In this document: piece by piece, positions 39,579-49,148 of the stretch | Layout of the letters: every line of letters begins with the position of its first letter | How positions within the stretch are numbered: position 1 is the stretch's first letter | Assembly: GCF_015732155.1 (NCBI RefSeq) | Contig: NZ_WIQK01000001.1 | Location: 1,002,001-1,066,000, forward strand | Direction of reading: 5' to 3' | From: Pectinatus sottacetonis | Lineage (GTDB): Bacteria; Bacillota; Negativicutes; Selenomonadales; Selenomonadaceae | DNA: 64,000 bases | Notes under the pieces: generated by a model | What the model was told of the DNA's origin: nothing | Databases searched by the model: none | The model's input: only the letters and a program-made list of their open reading frames with translations | Made by a program: the position numbers and the translations under genes

Positions 39579-39655
39579 GGCCCGGTAGTTTAGTTGGTTA
39601 GAATGCCGCCCTGTCACGGCGGAGGTCATGGGTTCAAATCCCATTCGGGTCGCCA
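39579..39655 (+). tRNA. tRNA-Asp (GUC)
   Basis: 77 bases with encoded CCA. Acceptor GGCCCGG / TCGGGTC, anticodon stem CCGCC/GGCGG with loop CTGTCAC, anticodon GTC. Confidence 0.96.
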
Positions 39656-39668
39656 TTTTGTTTACAAT

Positions 39669-39694
39669 AACATGGATTTCCATGTTATTTTTTT
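39669..39694 (+). terminator. Terminator-like hairpin between tRNA-Asp and tRNA-Phe
   Basis: AACATGGA / TCCATGTT with a two-base loop, then a run of seven T after one A. Only eight bases separate it from tRNA-Phe, leaving no room for a promoter, so it must be partly read through or act as a processing signal. Confidence 0.5.
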
Positions 39695-39702
39695 ATCATT
39701 AT

Positions 39703-39778
39703 GCCTCGGTAGCTCAGTCGGTAGAGCAGGGGACTGAAAATCCCCGTGTCAGTGGTTCGATTCCGCTCTGAGGCACCA
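39703..39778 (+). tRNA. tRNA-Phe (GAA)
   Basis: 76 bases with encoded CCA. Acceptor GCCTCGG / CTGAGGC with a G-U pair, anticodon stem GGGGA/TCCCC with loop CTGAAAA, anticodon GAA. Confidence 0.96.
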
Positions 39779-39830
39779 TTTATAAATATTTTTTTGCTTT
39801 TTACACATAAATTATGAACTCAGTTTTAAA

Positions 39831-39859
39831 TTGACATGACAGCTTGTCAATGCTATTAT
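39831..39859 (+). promoter_or_regulatory. Promoter of purB with an inverted repeat over its spacer
   Basis: TTGACA, 17-base spacer, TATTAT with an extended TG: near-consensus. The -35 is one half of an inverted repeat TTGACA-N8-TGTCAA (39831-39850), a possible operator. The expected start, near 39866, falls inside the G-run of the next hairpin. Confidence 0.65.
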
Positions 39860-39893
39860 ATACGGGGGTAAATGAGCCCCCGTATATTTTTTT
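39858..39893 (+). promoter_or_regulatory. Hairpin with T-run at the purB transcript start
   Basis: ATATACGGGGG (39858-39868) pairs with CCCCCGTATAT (39877-39887) and seven T follow. If it served the upstream tRNAs it would be an ordinary terminator. Yet it overlaps the predicted purB start site, so purB mRNA would begin with GGG and carry the CCCCC arm. Confidence 0.6.
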
Positions 39894-39914
39894 GTCTTAG
39901 GAGGACACCACCAG

Positions 39915-41207
39915 ATGATTGAACGTTATACAAATCCTGAAATGGGTAATATATGGACATTACAACATGAATTCCAAGTCATGCTTGATGTAGAAATAGC
40001 TGCATGTGAAGCCATGGCTGAACTTGGACAGATTCCCAAAGAAGCTGCCAAAAATATTCGTGCTAAAGCAAAGTTTGATCTGCCCCGCGTCAAGGAAATT
40101 GAAAAAGTTACTAATCATGACATTATTGCTTTTCTGACTAATGTTGCTGAATATGTCGGTGATGATTCTAAATATATTCATAAAGGTCTCACTTCAAGTG
40201 ATGTAAAAGATACAGCACTTGGTATTATGATGAAAAAATCAGCTGATATAATTATCGAAGATATCAAAAAATTACGTCAAGTTTTACTACGCCGTGCTGA
40301 TGAACATCGGCATACACCGTGCATCGGCCGTACACATGGTATCCACGCAGAACCAATGACACTTGGTCTAAAATTTGCCCTGTGGTATTCAGAACTAGGT
40401 CGTGACTTAAAGCGTATTGAAAATGCCCGTAAAAATATAGCTGTCGGCAAATTATCCGGTGCAGTCGGAACGTACTCCAACATTGACCCGCGCATTGAGG
40501 AAATTGTCTGCAAAAAGTTGGGACTTACTCCTGTTCCCCTTGCTACCCAAGTTGTTCAGCGTGATCGTCATGCTGAATATATGACAATGCTCGCTATCAC
40601 TGCCAGCTCTCTGGAAAGATTTGCCACTGAAATACGTAATTGGCAAAGAACTGATATTCGCGAAGCAGAAGAATATTTTAGTCCAGGTCAAAAAGGTTCC
40701 TCAGCTATGCCGCACAAACGTAATCCTATAACCTGTGAAAGAATTTCGGGACTCGCCCGCATTGTCCGTGGCAATGCTTTGGCATCTATGGAAGATATTA
40801 CACTTTGGCACGAACGTGATATTTCTCATTCTTCTGTTGAACGAGTAATTTTACCAGATAGCACAATAACAGTAGATTATTGCTTACGTAAATTCACTAA
40901 TATTGTTGATAAACTGCTTATTTACCCTGATGCGATGATGGCTAATATGAACAAAACCGGTGGTCTCATTTATAGTCAGCGTATCATGCTTACTATCGTA
41001 AATAAAGGGGTATTACGTGAAGATGCTTATAAATGGGTACAGCGAAACGCTATGAAACGCTGGATGGCAGGCGAAGACTTCCGTACAAATATAGAAAAAG
41101 ACCCTGATATTACCAAGTATTTATCCAAAGAAGAAATTGACAACTGCTTCGATTATAAATGGTTTTTACGCCATGTTGATATGATACTAAGTCGTTTTGG
41201 CATCTAA
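39915..41207 (+). CDS. purB: Adenylosuccinate lyase
   Basis: 430 residues, full length. It splits fumarate from SAICAR and from adenylosuccinate in purine synthesis. The fumarase/aspartase signature is [15 protein letters not shown] near residues 261-275 (catalytic serine in the mobile loop). [14 protein letters not shown] and [14 protein letters not shown] supply the other active-site residues. A TAGGAGGA site precedes the ATG. purA follows 59 bases later, so the two steps of AMP synthesis from IMP are encoded together. Confidence 0.97.
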   Translation: MIERYTNPEMGNIWTLQHEFQVMLDVEIAACEAMAELGQIPKEAAKNIRAKAKFDLPRVKEIEKVTNHDIIAFLTNVAEYVGDDSKYIHKGLTSSDVKDTALGIMMKKSADIIIEDIKKLRQVLLRRADEHRHTPCIGRTHGIHAEPMTLGLKFALWYSELGRDLKRIENARKNIAVGKLSGAVGTYSNIDPRIEEIVCKKLGLTPVPLATQVVQRDRHAEYMTMLAITASSLERFATEIRNWQRTDIREAEEYFSPGQKGSSAMPHKRNPITCERISGLARIVRGNALASMEDITLWHERDISHSSVERVILPDSTITVDYCLRKFTNIVDKLLIYPDAMMANMNKTGGLIYSQRIMLTIVNKGVLREDAYKWVQRNAMKRWMAGEDFRTNIEKDPDITKYLSKEEIDNCFDYKWFLRHVDMILSRFGI

Positions 41208-41226
41208 ACATAATTATAAAATAAAA

Positions 41227-41249
41227 GCATTGACAGCTCCGACTGTCAT
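41227..41249 (+). repeat. Inverted repeat between purB and purA
   Basis: TGACAG-N6-CTGTCA just before purA. It shares TGACAGCT with the purB promoter repeat, so it may be a common protein site or an mRNA hairpin. No -10 box follows at a usable distance. Confidence 0.4.
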
Positions 41250-41251
41250 AG

Positions 41252-42553
<1,302 letters not shown>

Positions 42554-42560
42554 GGATAAT

Positions 42561-42600
42561 AAAAAACGGCATTGCATAAATACAGCAATGTCGTTTTTTA
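42561..42600 (+). terminator. Terminator of purB-purA
   Basis: AAAAAACGGCATTGC / GCAATGTCGTTTTTT hairpin (arms 42561-42575 and 42585-42599) with terminal T-run. It ends only ten bases before the next start codon. Confidence 0.85.
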
Positions 42601-42610
42601 ACAAAAAATC

Positions 42611-43114
42611 ATGAATACAACTCACTTTGCTTCCAAAACCACCTTAACTCAGACTCTCTGCATTGATACGGCAAAATATATGATATGGCATAATCCGATA
42701 TTTATATTATTCCTATTTATCGGTCTGCTGCTTATTTTGACCTTCCCTGGATATATTCTTGATGGATACCCTCTTTATGACGCCTTTCGCACAGCCATCG
42801 GTTTTATCCCTGGAATTGCCCTGACAATAATAATAATATCTGCACCATACTTAATAGGCAGAAAAATCCACAAAAAAACCAATCCTATAATACAAATTAT
42901 ATTCAACGATGACTATATGATCATAAACAACTCGCACAAAATAACTAAAGTTTCTTACCATAATTTAAAAAAAATTAGGGAAAACAAAAAATATTTTTTT
43001 CTCACAACTACAGAAACAGGAAACTCTATAATTTATACCATAGACAAAAACTCATTTACAGTAGGAACTGCCCTAAATTTTTCTGTTTTTCTAAAAAATA
43101 AACTAACATTCTAA
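42611..43114 (+). CDS. YcxB-like membrane protein (first of a pair)
   Basis: 167 residues: a short cytoplasmic N terminus, two membrane segments (about residues 30-52 and 66-88), and a C-terminal part (FNDDYMIINNSHKITKVSYHNLKKIRENKKYFFL... , PH-like beta strands) typical of the YcxB-like family. Function unknown. It resembles the next protein in layout (TTLTQTLCIDTAKY vs TKKLCHDFVNY). The ribosome site is weak, and the purA terminator directly precedes it, so expression may depend on read-through. Confidence 0.6.
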   Translation: MNTTHFASKTTLTQTLCIDTAKYMIWHNPIFILFLFIGLLLILTFPGYILDGYPLYDAFRTAIGFIPGIALTIIIISAPYLIGRKIHKKTNPIIQIIFNDDYMIINNSHKITKVSYHNLKKIRENKKYFFLTTTETGNSIIYTIDKNSFTVGTALNFSVFLKNKLTF

Positions 43115-43153
43115 CAATAACTCTTATTTTTTATAGTCAGGATTTGATACTTA

Positions 43154-43624
43154 ATGAATGAAAAATTTATTACGGAAACTCATTTCACTAAAAAGCTTTG
43201 CCACGATTTTGTCAATTATATTAATCTGCATCGACAAATATGGCTGTACATTATTATTTTAGTAATCATAAGCTTATTAGAATACAAAAACAGCCATTCT
43301 ATAGAACGTGTATTAATGTTTATCGGTGCAATGATTATAATGTATTTTATCTCTAGTTTCGCAAGTACGTTTATTCTCTTAAAACGTAATGGCAAATTTT
43401 TAAAACTGCATTTTTACGAACATAATATGTTTGTTGAAACAGAAAAAAAGCGAGAAAAAATTTCCTATGATACTATACAAAAAATTGTCGAACAGGATAA
43501 ATATTTTTACTTGTTTTTCACTCAAAATAGAGGTGCATTTATAGTCGAAAAAGCTGGATTTTCTAAGGGCAATATGAATAAATTTTCTGACTTTATAAAA
43601 AATCATCTATCGCAAAAACATTAA
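43154..43624 (+). CDS. YcxB-like membrane protein (second of a pair)
   Basis: 156 residues with the same plan as the preceding gene: two membrane segments (about 27-43 and 50-75), then a YcxB-like tail with FYEHNMFVETEKKREKISYDTIQKI and DKYFYLFFT. It is probably a diverged tandem duplicate. The 39-base gap and shared strand suggest co-transcription, with the carbonic anhydrase 17 bases further on. Role unknown. Confidence 0.6.
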   Translation: MNEKFITETHFTKKLCHDFVNYINLHRQIWLYIIILVIISLLEYKNSHSIERVLMFIGAMIIMYFISSFASTFILLKRNGKFLKLHFYEHNMFVETEKKREKISYDTIQKIVEQDKYFYLFFTQNRGAFIVEKAGFSKGNMNKFSDFIKNHLSQKH

Positions 43625-43641
43625 TAAAGGGGTATAAAATA

Positions 43642-44190
43642 ATGGATATCATAAAAAAAGTTATGTCTGCAAATGATAAATTTATAAAAAATAATAACCC
43701 TATTCCCTTTGACAAACTACCCAAATGGCATGTTGCTATCGTCACCTGTATGGATACACGTCTTGTTAATTTTTTGGAGCCTGCTATGGGAATATCACGT
43801 GGTGACGTAAAAATGATCAAAACTGCCGGCAATGTGGTAAGCGGTGGTTTAAACGATGTTATAAAAAGTCTTATGGTATGCGTTTATGAGCTTGGTGTAA
43901 AGGAAATTCTGGTTGTTGGCCACTGCCACTGCGGCATGGAAAAGACAACTTCTTCTAGTTTATCCGAAAAAATGAAAATCGCCCATATAACTCCTGCTTT
44001 TATAAAAAAAATTATCCCCCTATTAAAAAACTGGGCTGATAATTTTCAGCAGCCACAACAAAATGTAATTGATTCTGTTAATAATATAAAAAACTCCCCT
44101 TATCTGCCAGGTAATATTATAGTACACGGTTTTATTATAGACCCAGATACAGGAAAATTGGAACTACTCACAAACAACAATCAAGGTTAG
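43642..44190 (+). CDS. Beta-carbonic anhydrase
   Basis: 182 residues, the small plant/prokaryote-type enzyme. Zinc ligands are Cys36, His94 and Cys97, with the Asp38-Arg40 dyad (TCMDTRL) and GHCHCGM. It interconverts CO2 and bicarbonate in the cytoplasm, feeding carboxylases such as those of propionate or fatty acid metabolism. An AAGGGG site precedes the ATG. It is the last gene before a long hairpin at 44279. Confidence 0.9.
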   Translation: MDIIKKVMSANDKFIKNNNPIPFDKLPKWHVAIVTCMDTRLVNFLEPAMGISRGDVKMIKTAGNVVSGGLNDVIKSLMVCVYELGVKEILVVGHCHCGMEKTTSSSLSEKMKIAHITPAFIKKIIPLLKNWADNFQQPQQNVIDSVNNIKNSPYLPGNIIVHGFIIDPDTGKLELLTNNNQG

Positions 44191-44278
44191 TTTAAACTAA
44201 TGCTAACCAAGTATTTAAAAGATTTCCTGTAGAATAACAGGAGACTGCTACATAAATAACATTGCCATTATAAATGCA

Positions 44279-44328
44279 ACGATTACCCTTATCATTCCTT
44301 TTTTTAAGGAATGATAAGGGTAATCGCA
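44279..44328. repeat. Long perfect hairpin between convergent genes
   Basis: Twenty-base arms (44281-44300 and 44306-44325) match exactly, around a loop of T's. Neither strand has a strong T-run after it, so it is either a weak bidirectional terminator or a small mobile-repeat remnant. Confidence 0.6.
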
Positions 44329-44388
44329 TTTTGCATATTTATGAATAAAAATACTTACATACAACAGTCTCTTGCTATTTTATTTATA

Positions 44389-45792
44389 TCAGTCTTGACA
44401 AACTTTATGTGGATTTAATATATTCTGAGGATCAAAAACCTTCTTTATGCCTTGCATAAGGTCAACTGCCTTACTGTTCATAGATTCTTTTAAATATGCT
44501 TTTTTTGCATAGCCGATTCCATGTTCTCCAGATACATTACCCTTTAATGCACGAGCTTTTGTATATAATTTTTCCATAGTCATATTTAATACTTTCTGCC
44601 ATTGCTCATCAGATAATTCATCTTTCAAAATATATGCATGCAGATTACCATCACCAGCATGTCCAAAACATTTTATTCTTATGCCCATTTCATTCTGCAA
44701 TTCATGAATATATTCAACGAAAGTATTAACCAAACTACGCGGAACAACAACATCAACTTCGTCCATCATTGTTGTAGAACTTTTTATTGCTTCAAGGAAT
44801 GCTCCACGAGCCTTCCATATTGCTTCAGCTCTCTCATCTGTATCCGCTATTAATAAATCTATAGCGCCTTCATCAAGACAAATCTGTGCTACCTTATCAT
44901 AATACGATGCTATCTCTTCCATAGTATTGCCGTCAAATTTAAGCAGTAAATATGCATCAGCCTGATTATCTGGGAATTTACGGCCTAAATATTCTTCAGC
45001 ATCCATAATTACTTCGCGTTCCATAAATTCAATAGCAGTTGGTACAGCTTTAGATTTTATTATTGGGGGAACAGCACCAATAGCCTGTGCCAATGTAGGA
45101 AAGGGAACCAGTAAACTAACATTTTTTTTCGGCAGAGGCAATAACTTTAAAATGGCCTTTGTAATTACGGCCAGAGTACCTTCTGATCCTATAACCATAT
45201 CTTTAAGGTCATAGCCTGAGCTGTCCTTAACAGTCTTTCCTCCCAAAGTCATAACCGTTCCATCTGCCAGAACTACTTCCAATCCTCTAACAAAATCACG
45301 TGTAACACCAAATTTAACAGCACGCATACCACCTGCGTTGGTACTTATATTACCGCCTATTGTCGCCGATTTTTCACCTGGATCCGGTGCATATAGATAT
45401 CCTTTTTTTTCAACATAATCAGCTAGTTCCATCAAAAGCACACCTGGTTCAACTGTAAGCGTAAGATTCTGATCATCCAATTCTAAAAAATGATTCATCA
45501 AGGTCGTGTCAAGCATTATACCTTGTTCTACCGCAACTGCTGCCCCAACAAGTCCCGTACCTGCACCACGCGGTGTAACTGGGATATTATTTGTATTAGC
45601 ATATTTAAGCAGCTTTGATATTTCTTCAGTAGATACTGCCTTGACTACAATATCAGGATAATACTGTCCGGCGCTCAATTCGTCATGACTGTATTCCTCA
45701 TTTACTTCATCTTTCCATAAAATACGATCTCTACTGACAAATTCTGCTATATTTTTTAAATCATTTTCATCTATCTTCTTATAGGGTTTCAT
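44389..45792 (-). CDS. FAD-linked oxidase, probable lactate dehydrogenase subunit (LctD/GlcD family)
   Basis: 467 residues. The N-terminal half is a PCMH-type FAD domain ([62 protein letters not shown]). The C-terminal half is the FAD-oxidase cap with [14 protein letters not shown] and [16 protein letters not shown]. It overlaps the etfA stop (ATGA), so it forms a complex with the electron-transfer flavoprotein. By analogy with Acetobacterium woodii LctBCD, it would oxidise lactate (or another 2-hydroxy acid such as glycolate) to the 2-oxo acid. No lactate permease or racemase is adjacent. Confidence 0.85.
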   Translation of the reverse strand: MKPYKKIDENDLKNIAEFVSRDRILWKDEVNEEYSHDELSAGQYYPDIVVKAVSTEEISKLLKYANTNNIPVTPRGAGTGLVGAAVAVEQGIMLDTTLMNHFLELDDQNLTLTVEPGVLLMELADYVEKKGYLYAPDPGEKSATIGGNISTNAGGMRAVKFGVTRDFVRGLEVVLADGTVMTLGGKTVKDSSGYDLKDMVIGSEGTLAVITKAILKLLPLPKKNVSLLVPFPTLAQAIGAVPPIIKSKAVPTAIEFMEREVIMDAEEYLGRKFPDNQADAYLLLKFDGNTMEEIASYYDKVAQICLDEGAIDLLIADTDERAEAIWKARGAFLEAIKSSTTMMDEVDVVVPRSLVNTFVEYIHELQNEMGIRIKCFGHAGDGNLHAYILKDELSDEQWQKVLNMTMEKLYTKARALKGNVSGEHGIGYAKKAYLKESMNSKAVDLMQGIKKVFDPQNILNPHKVCQD

Positions 45793-46985
45793 AATATAGT
45801 CCCCCCCATTTTTATTTTATTTATAAGTTCTGGCACAACTTCGTATATATCACCGGTTATAGCATAGTTTGCTGTTTTAAATATTGATGCTTTAGGATCA
45901 ATATTTATCGCAAAAATATTTTCTGCATGATTCATCCCGGCAACAAATTGAATTGCTCCTGATACACCGCATGTTATTATAAGTTTTGGTCTCACAGTAC
46001 GACCGCTTAAACCTACCTGACGTTTCGGATCCATCCAGCCAATTTCTACCAAGGGACGTGTTGACGCAACTTCACCGCCTAAAAGATTTGCCAATTCTTC
46101 CAACATTTTTATATCATCTTTTTTCTTTATCCCTCTGCCAGCAACTACAAGGACATCTGCATTATCAATAGTCTTTTCCTTGGGTTTTTTTGTCACTCCC
46201 AAAACTTCTATATGACTGGATAGTTTCTTATCATCAACATCCAGTTTTTCTATTTTGCCCCATGCATTGTCAACACGTTCAGGTGCATCCATTACCTTAT
46301 AGCGCACTGTGGCCATTTGAGGACGTGTGTTAGGTGTCATTATTTCTGCCATAATATTACCGCCAAAAGCCGGTCTTATTTGTACTAAATCTGTACTTTC
46401 TTTTATATCAAGTATCGTACAATCCGCCGTAAGCCCCGTATTAAATCGAGCAGCCACACGCGGTGCCAGCTGACGTCCTACAGGAGTTGCTCCTACTAGA
46501 ATAGCTGCTGGTTTTACTGAATTAATAAATTGTTCAAACACACTAGTATACGATTCAATTTTAAAAAATTCCAATTGTTTTTTATCACATACATATACTT
46601 TGTCAGCACCATAATGCAATAGTTCATCAGCTGCATGCTCGATATTATAACCTATAAACAGCGCATATACAGGCTGTTTAATCTTAGCTGCCAATTCACG
46701 CGCCTTACCAAGTAATTCATATGTTACAGGGTGAATCACCCCATCAACATGATCTACATAGACTGTGATGCCGCGCCATTTACTCTTATCTATCGCTGGT
46801 TGCACCTGATCTTCAACGTATTCTACAACACCCTTTGGTCCTTTTTTTTCACATAAACGACACATGCGGCAGGCTGCCGTAATAACAACTTCTCCATCTT
46901 TTTCCTGCATAGCATTAAAAGGACATATTTTTATAAACTGTTTGGCATCTTCTATTTTTTCTTGATGTATAACAAGTTTAGCCAT
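45789..46985 (-). CDS. etfA: Electron transfer flavoprotein alpha subunit with N-terminal Fe-S domain
   Basis: 398 residues, longer than the usual 320 because of an N-terminal ferredoxin-like domain. Its cysteines Cys21 (ICPFN), Cys39, Cys42 and Cys45 (CRMCRLC) could hold one [4Fe-4S] cluster. The ETF alpha part follows: the FAD region [38 protein letters not shown] and [10 protein letters not shown]-like [14 protein letters not shown]. The extra domain is as in the bifurcating LctC of lactate dehydrogenases. Between etfB (14-base gap) and the dehydrogenase (4-base overlap). Confidence 0.92.
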   Translation of the reverse strand: MAKLVIHQEKIEDAKQFIKICPFNAMQEKDGEVVITAACRMCRLCEKKGPKGVVEYVEDQVQPAIDKSKWRGITVYVDHVDGVIHPVTYELLGKARELAAKIKQPVYALFIGYNIEHAADELLHYGADKVYVCDKKQLEFFKIESYTSVFEQFINSVKPAAILVGATPVGRQLAPRVAARFNTGLTADCTILDIKESTDLVQIRPAFGGNIMAEIMTPNTRPQMATVRYKVMDAPERVDNAWGKIEKLDVDDKKLSSHIEVLGVTKKPKEKTIDNADVLVVAGRGIKKKDDIKMLEELANLLGGEVASTRPLVEIGWMDPKRQVGLSGRTVRPKLIITCGVSGAIQFVAGMNHAENIFAINIDPKASIFKTANYAITGDIYEVVPELINKIKMGGTIL

Positions 46986-46999
46986 AATTTTATACCTCT

Positions 47000-47794
47000 T
47001 TACCCTGCAATAAATTTCTTATTTTTTAATGTTTCATATATTTTTACTGATAATTCTTCCGATGTTCCCGTCCAGTGTTCCTGTACTTTATCACTAACTG
47101 GAGGAAAGATACGCTGTACATGTGTAGGCGAACCAGATAAACCATATTTATTTTCATCTTGTTCTTCCATATCACTAAAGGTAAAAATATCTATATCATT
47201 TTTTTCTGTTTGTTTCTTTCTCCGATAGGAAGGTAGTCTTGGCTGATAAATGTCTTTTTGTACTGTCAGCAAACAAGGAAAATATACTTTTACTCTTTCA
47301 ATATCCTGTGGCATATCCATATCAACGATTATATTATCATCTGCTACTTTTTCTATTTTTTTTACATTGCAAATACTCGGAATATTCAGTAATTCTGCTG
47401 TTTCTGGTCCTACCTGCGCCGTATCTCCATCAGTTGTCTGCAAACCACACAAAATAATATCAAATTTACCAAATTTTTTTATTCCCTGCGACAGCGTCCG
47501 GCTAGTTGCCAAAACATCAGCTCCGCCAAATTTACGATCTGTTATTAATGCGCCCTTATCTGCACCCATAGAAAATGCTTCATAAATGACCGCTTTAGCT
47601 TGTGGCGGACCCATGGTAATTACGCTAACTGTTCCACCATATTTTTCTTTTATCCGCAGCCCTGTTTCCAACGCATAAAGATCATACGGATTCATTTTGC
47701 TGTCAGTACCATTTCTTTTCAATACACCTGTTTTCTCATCTACTTCAACTTTATTCGTACCTGGAACTTGCTTTATACACACCAGTATTTTCAT
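47000..47794 (-). CDS. etfB: Electron transfer flavoprotein beta subunit
   Basis: 264 residues, normal length. MKILVCIKQVPGTNKVEVDEKTGVLKR is the family N terminus, with MNPYDLYALETGLRIKEKYGG and the LCGLQTTDGDTAQVGPETAELL signature. Bifurcating ETFs bind a second FAD here in place of AMP, as the D-G-D-T-A-Q loop suggests. First gene of etfB-etfA-dehydrogenase, with a GGGGAG site before the ATG and a leader of about 370 bases. Confidence 0.93.
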   Translation of the reverse strand: MKILVCIKQVPGTNKVEVDEKTGVLKRNGTDSKMNPYDLYALETGLRIKEKYGGTVSVITMGPPQAKAVIYEAFSMGADKGALITDRKFGGADVLATSRTLSQGIKKFGKFDIILCGLQTTDGDTAQVGPETAELLNIPSICNVKKIEKVADDNIIVDMDMPQDIERVKVYFPCLLTVQKDIYQPRLPSYRRKKQTEKNDIDIFTFSDMEEQDENKYGLSGSPTHVQRIFPPVSDKVQEHWTGTSEELSVKIYETLKNKKFIAG

Positions 47795-48162
47795 CTTTGT
47801 TTCTCCCCAATAAAATAATTTTTATTTTACCTGATGAATAAGCAGCTTTTTTAGCCAACATCTCCATGAAAGATGTAACTTTTTCTGCTAATCTTTTTAA
47901 CCTGCGAATCAATTGGCATCATTCCCCATAATTAAAACTGGGTAATTCTGGAATAACAACAACTCATGTCTGCCAAAAACAGATCATACTTGTTCTATCC
48001 CTAAAGGATAATGCCTTATCCTTATTGTATCTGTCCAGTTTCAATTGCTTATGCAAATTTACCAGACACACCTTATATTCCCTCTGGAACTTTACGGTGT
48101 TTTTAGTAAATATCATAGATACTTACTAATAAATTTATCGCTCGCGACATATTTTTCCTTAC
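47795..48162 (-). promoter_or_regulatory. Long structured 5' leader of the etfB operon
   Basis: Read on the minus strand, two closed domains can be drawn. Domain A: CGGTGT (near 48167) closes with ACACCG (near 48095) around a TTAGTAA/TTACTAA hairpin. Domain B: CAGACA-site TGTCTG (48068-48063) closes with CAGACA (47972-47967) around TTGC/GCAA, CAGAT/ATCTG and GGATAA/TTATCC hairpins. No T-run follows, so any control would not be by simple termination. It matches no riboswitch class I know. The helices are by eye only. Confidence 0.4.
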
Positions 48163-48168
48163 ACCGCA

Positions 48169-48197
48169 ATTGTAACAAATTAGTAAAAAATTGTAAA
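48169..48197 (-). promoter_or_regulatory. Promoter of the etfB operon
   Basis: Minus-strand TTTACA, 17-base spacer, TACAAT. The start would fall near 48162. Confidence 0.5.
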
Positions 48198-48248
48198 TAT
48201 AGTGAAATATTTAACTAAAAAAACTATTTATTATGGAAGGTTTTACAC

Positions 48249-48300
48249 AAAAAAACGCAGTAAAAATAGTCTATAGCTCTTATTTTTACTGCGTTTTTTT
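48249..48300. terminator. Bidirectional-type terminator upstream of the etfB promoter
   Basis: AAAAAACGCAGTAAAAATA pairs with its complement at 48281-48300 and ends in seven T on the plus strand, with T's also on the minus strand. It probably ends the crcB transcript, which comes from the same side. Confidence 0.75.
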
Positions 48301-48421
48301 AAGTTTTTTATAAAATAATTTATTTTCTTTAATTACTGAATCAATATCCTTTTACTTTAACAAAAAATATAATTTTTATCTGTATCCATAAATATTTATT
48401 CCGCTATTTTCTTCGCTATAT

Positions 48422-48802
48422 CTAAATGAATCTTATCAAGAATATCCCCAATAGCGCCGCTGAAAAACCGCCTATTGTATTAACAGCCACATTAAATAAT
48501 GCACCTGTCAAATTTCCTATTCTTACCAATGTTAACGTATCATAACTAAATGATGAAAATGTAGTTAATCCTCCTAAAAAACCTACTGTTAAAAGCAGAC
48601 TTATATATGGTGAAATCCCCAACGTCCTCTCATTTAACACAGTTGATATCATGCCAATTAAAAAACAGCCTAAAATATTTACCGTCATTGTTCCATAGGG
48701 AAACAGCGTTCCGTATTTTTGTGCTAATATAGTGGAAATATAAAATCTCGCACCTCCACCAAAAGCACAGCCTAACATTACACATGAAATTTTAGTCAGC
48801 AT
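48422..48802 (-). CDS. crcB: Fluoride exporter CrcB/FluC
   Basis: 126 residues with four membrane segments. GCAFGGGARFYIS near residue 12, GTMTVNILGCFLIG near 38-52 and GFLGGLTTFSSFSYDTL near 73-92 are the conserved core with the asparagine, the TTFSSF phenylalanine-box and the central Na+ site. It forms a dimeric channel that lets fluoride leave the cell. The fluoride riboswitch directly upstream confirms the role. An AAGGAA site precedes the ATG. Confidence 0.95.
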   Translation of the reverse strand: MLTKISCVMLGCAFGGGARFYISTILAQKYGTLFPYGTMTVNILGCFLIGMISTVLNERTLGISPYISLLLTVGFLGGLTTFSSFSYDTLTLVRIGNLTGALFNVAVNTIGGFSAALLGIFLIRFI

Positions 48803-48868
48803 ATAATTAAATTCCTTTGCTTTTTATTTATTAATGAAAATTTATTCTGCTATTTTTTTAATAACAAC

Positions 48869-48961
48869 AAAAAAACTCCAGCTTTGAAAAAACATCATCC
48901 AAAACAGGAGTCATCACTGCAAAATGCAGATTTAACGGCGAACCCCATCACCATCATGATA
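48869..48961 (-). ncRNA. Fluoride riboswitch with expression-platform terminator
   Basis: On the minus strand GATGGGGTTCGCC, then AAATCTGC...GCAGTGATGACTCCTG, matches the crcB-motif consensus (aptamer about 48958-48905). The ACTCCTG segment can instead pair with CTGGAGT to form a terminator ending in seven T (48913-48869), which is the off state without fluoride. It sits before crcB. Confidence 0.93.
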
Positions 48962-48967
48962 GATTGA

Positions 48968-48996
48968 ATTATACTATGCACTTAAAATCACGTCAA
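48968..48996 (-). promoter_or_regulatory. Promoter of the fluoride riboswitch and crcB
   Basis: Minus-strand TTGACG, 17-base spacer, TATAAT, just upstream of the riboswitch. Confidence 0.75.
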
Positions 48997-49054
48997 GTTA
49001 TATGTAATATAATTAACTTTTATTTAACATAAAAATCACCCATATTACATTGTT

Positions 49055-49083
49055 TTGCATAAGTTTAAAAAGTATATTATAAT
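49055..49083 (+). promoter_or_regulatory. Promoter of the DUF2232-gdpP-rplI operon
   Basis: TTGCAT, 17-base spacer, TATAAT, about 60 bases before the DUF2232 gene. Confidence 0.65.
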
Positions 49084-49148
49084 AAATATTTGAATACATA
49101 TTTTTATTTGATTTAAATATTTTATATTTTACCCGAGAGGACCAACTA

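Noticed and set aside
47964-48116. A 50-residue frame in the etfB leader, followed in frame by two stops and a further coding-like stretch up to etfB.
   Set aside because: It has no ribosome site and I recognise no homologous protein. The composition could be a decayed gene, but the base pairing in the same DNA suggests a structured leader, so I did not call a pseudogene.
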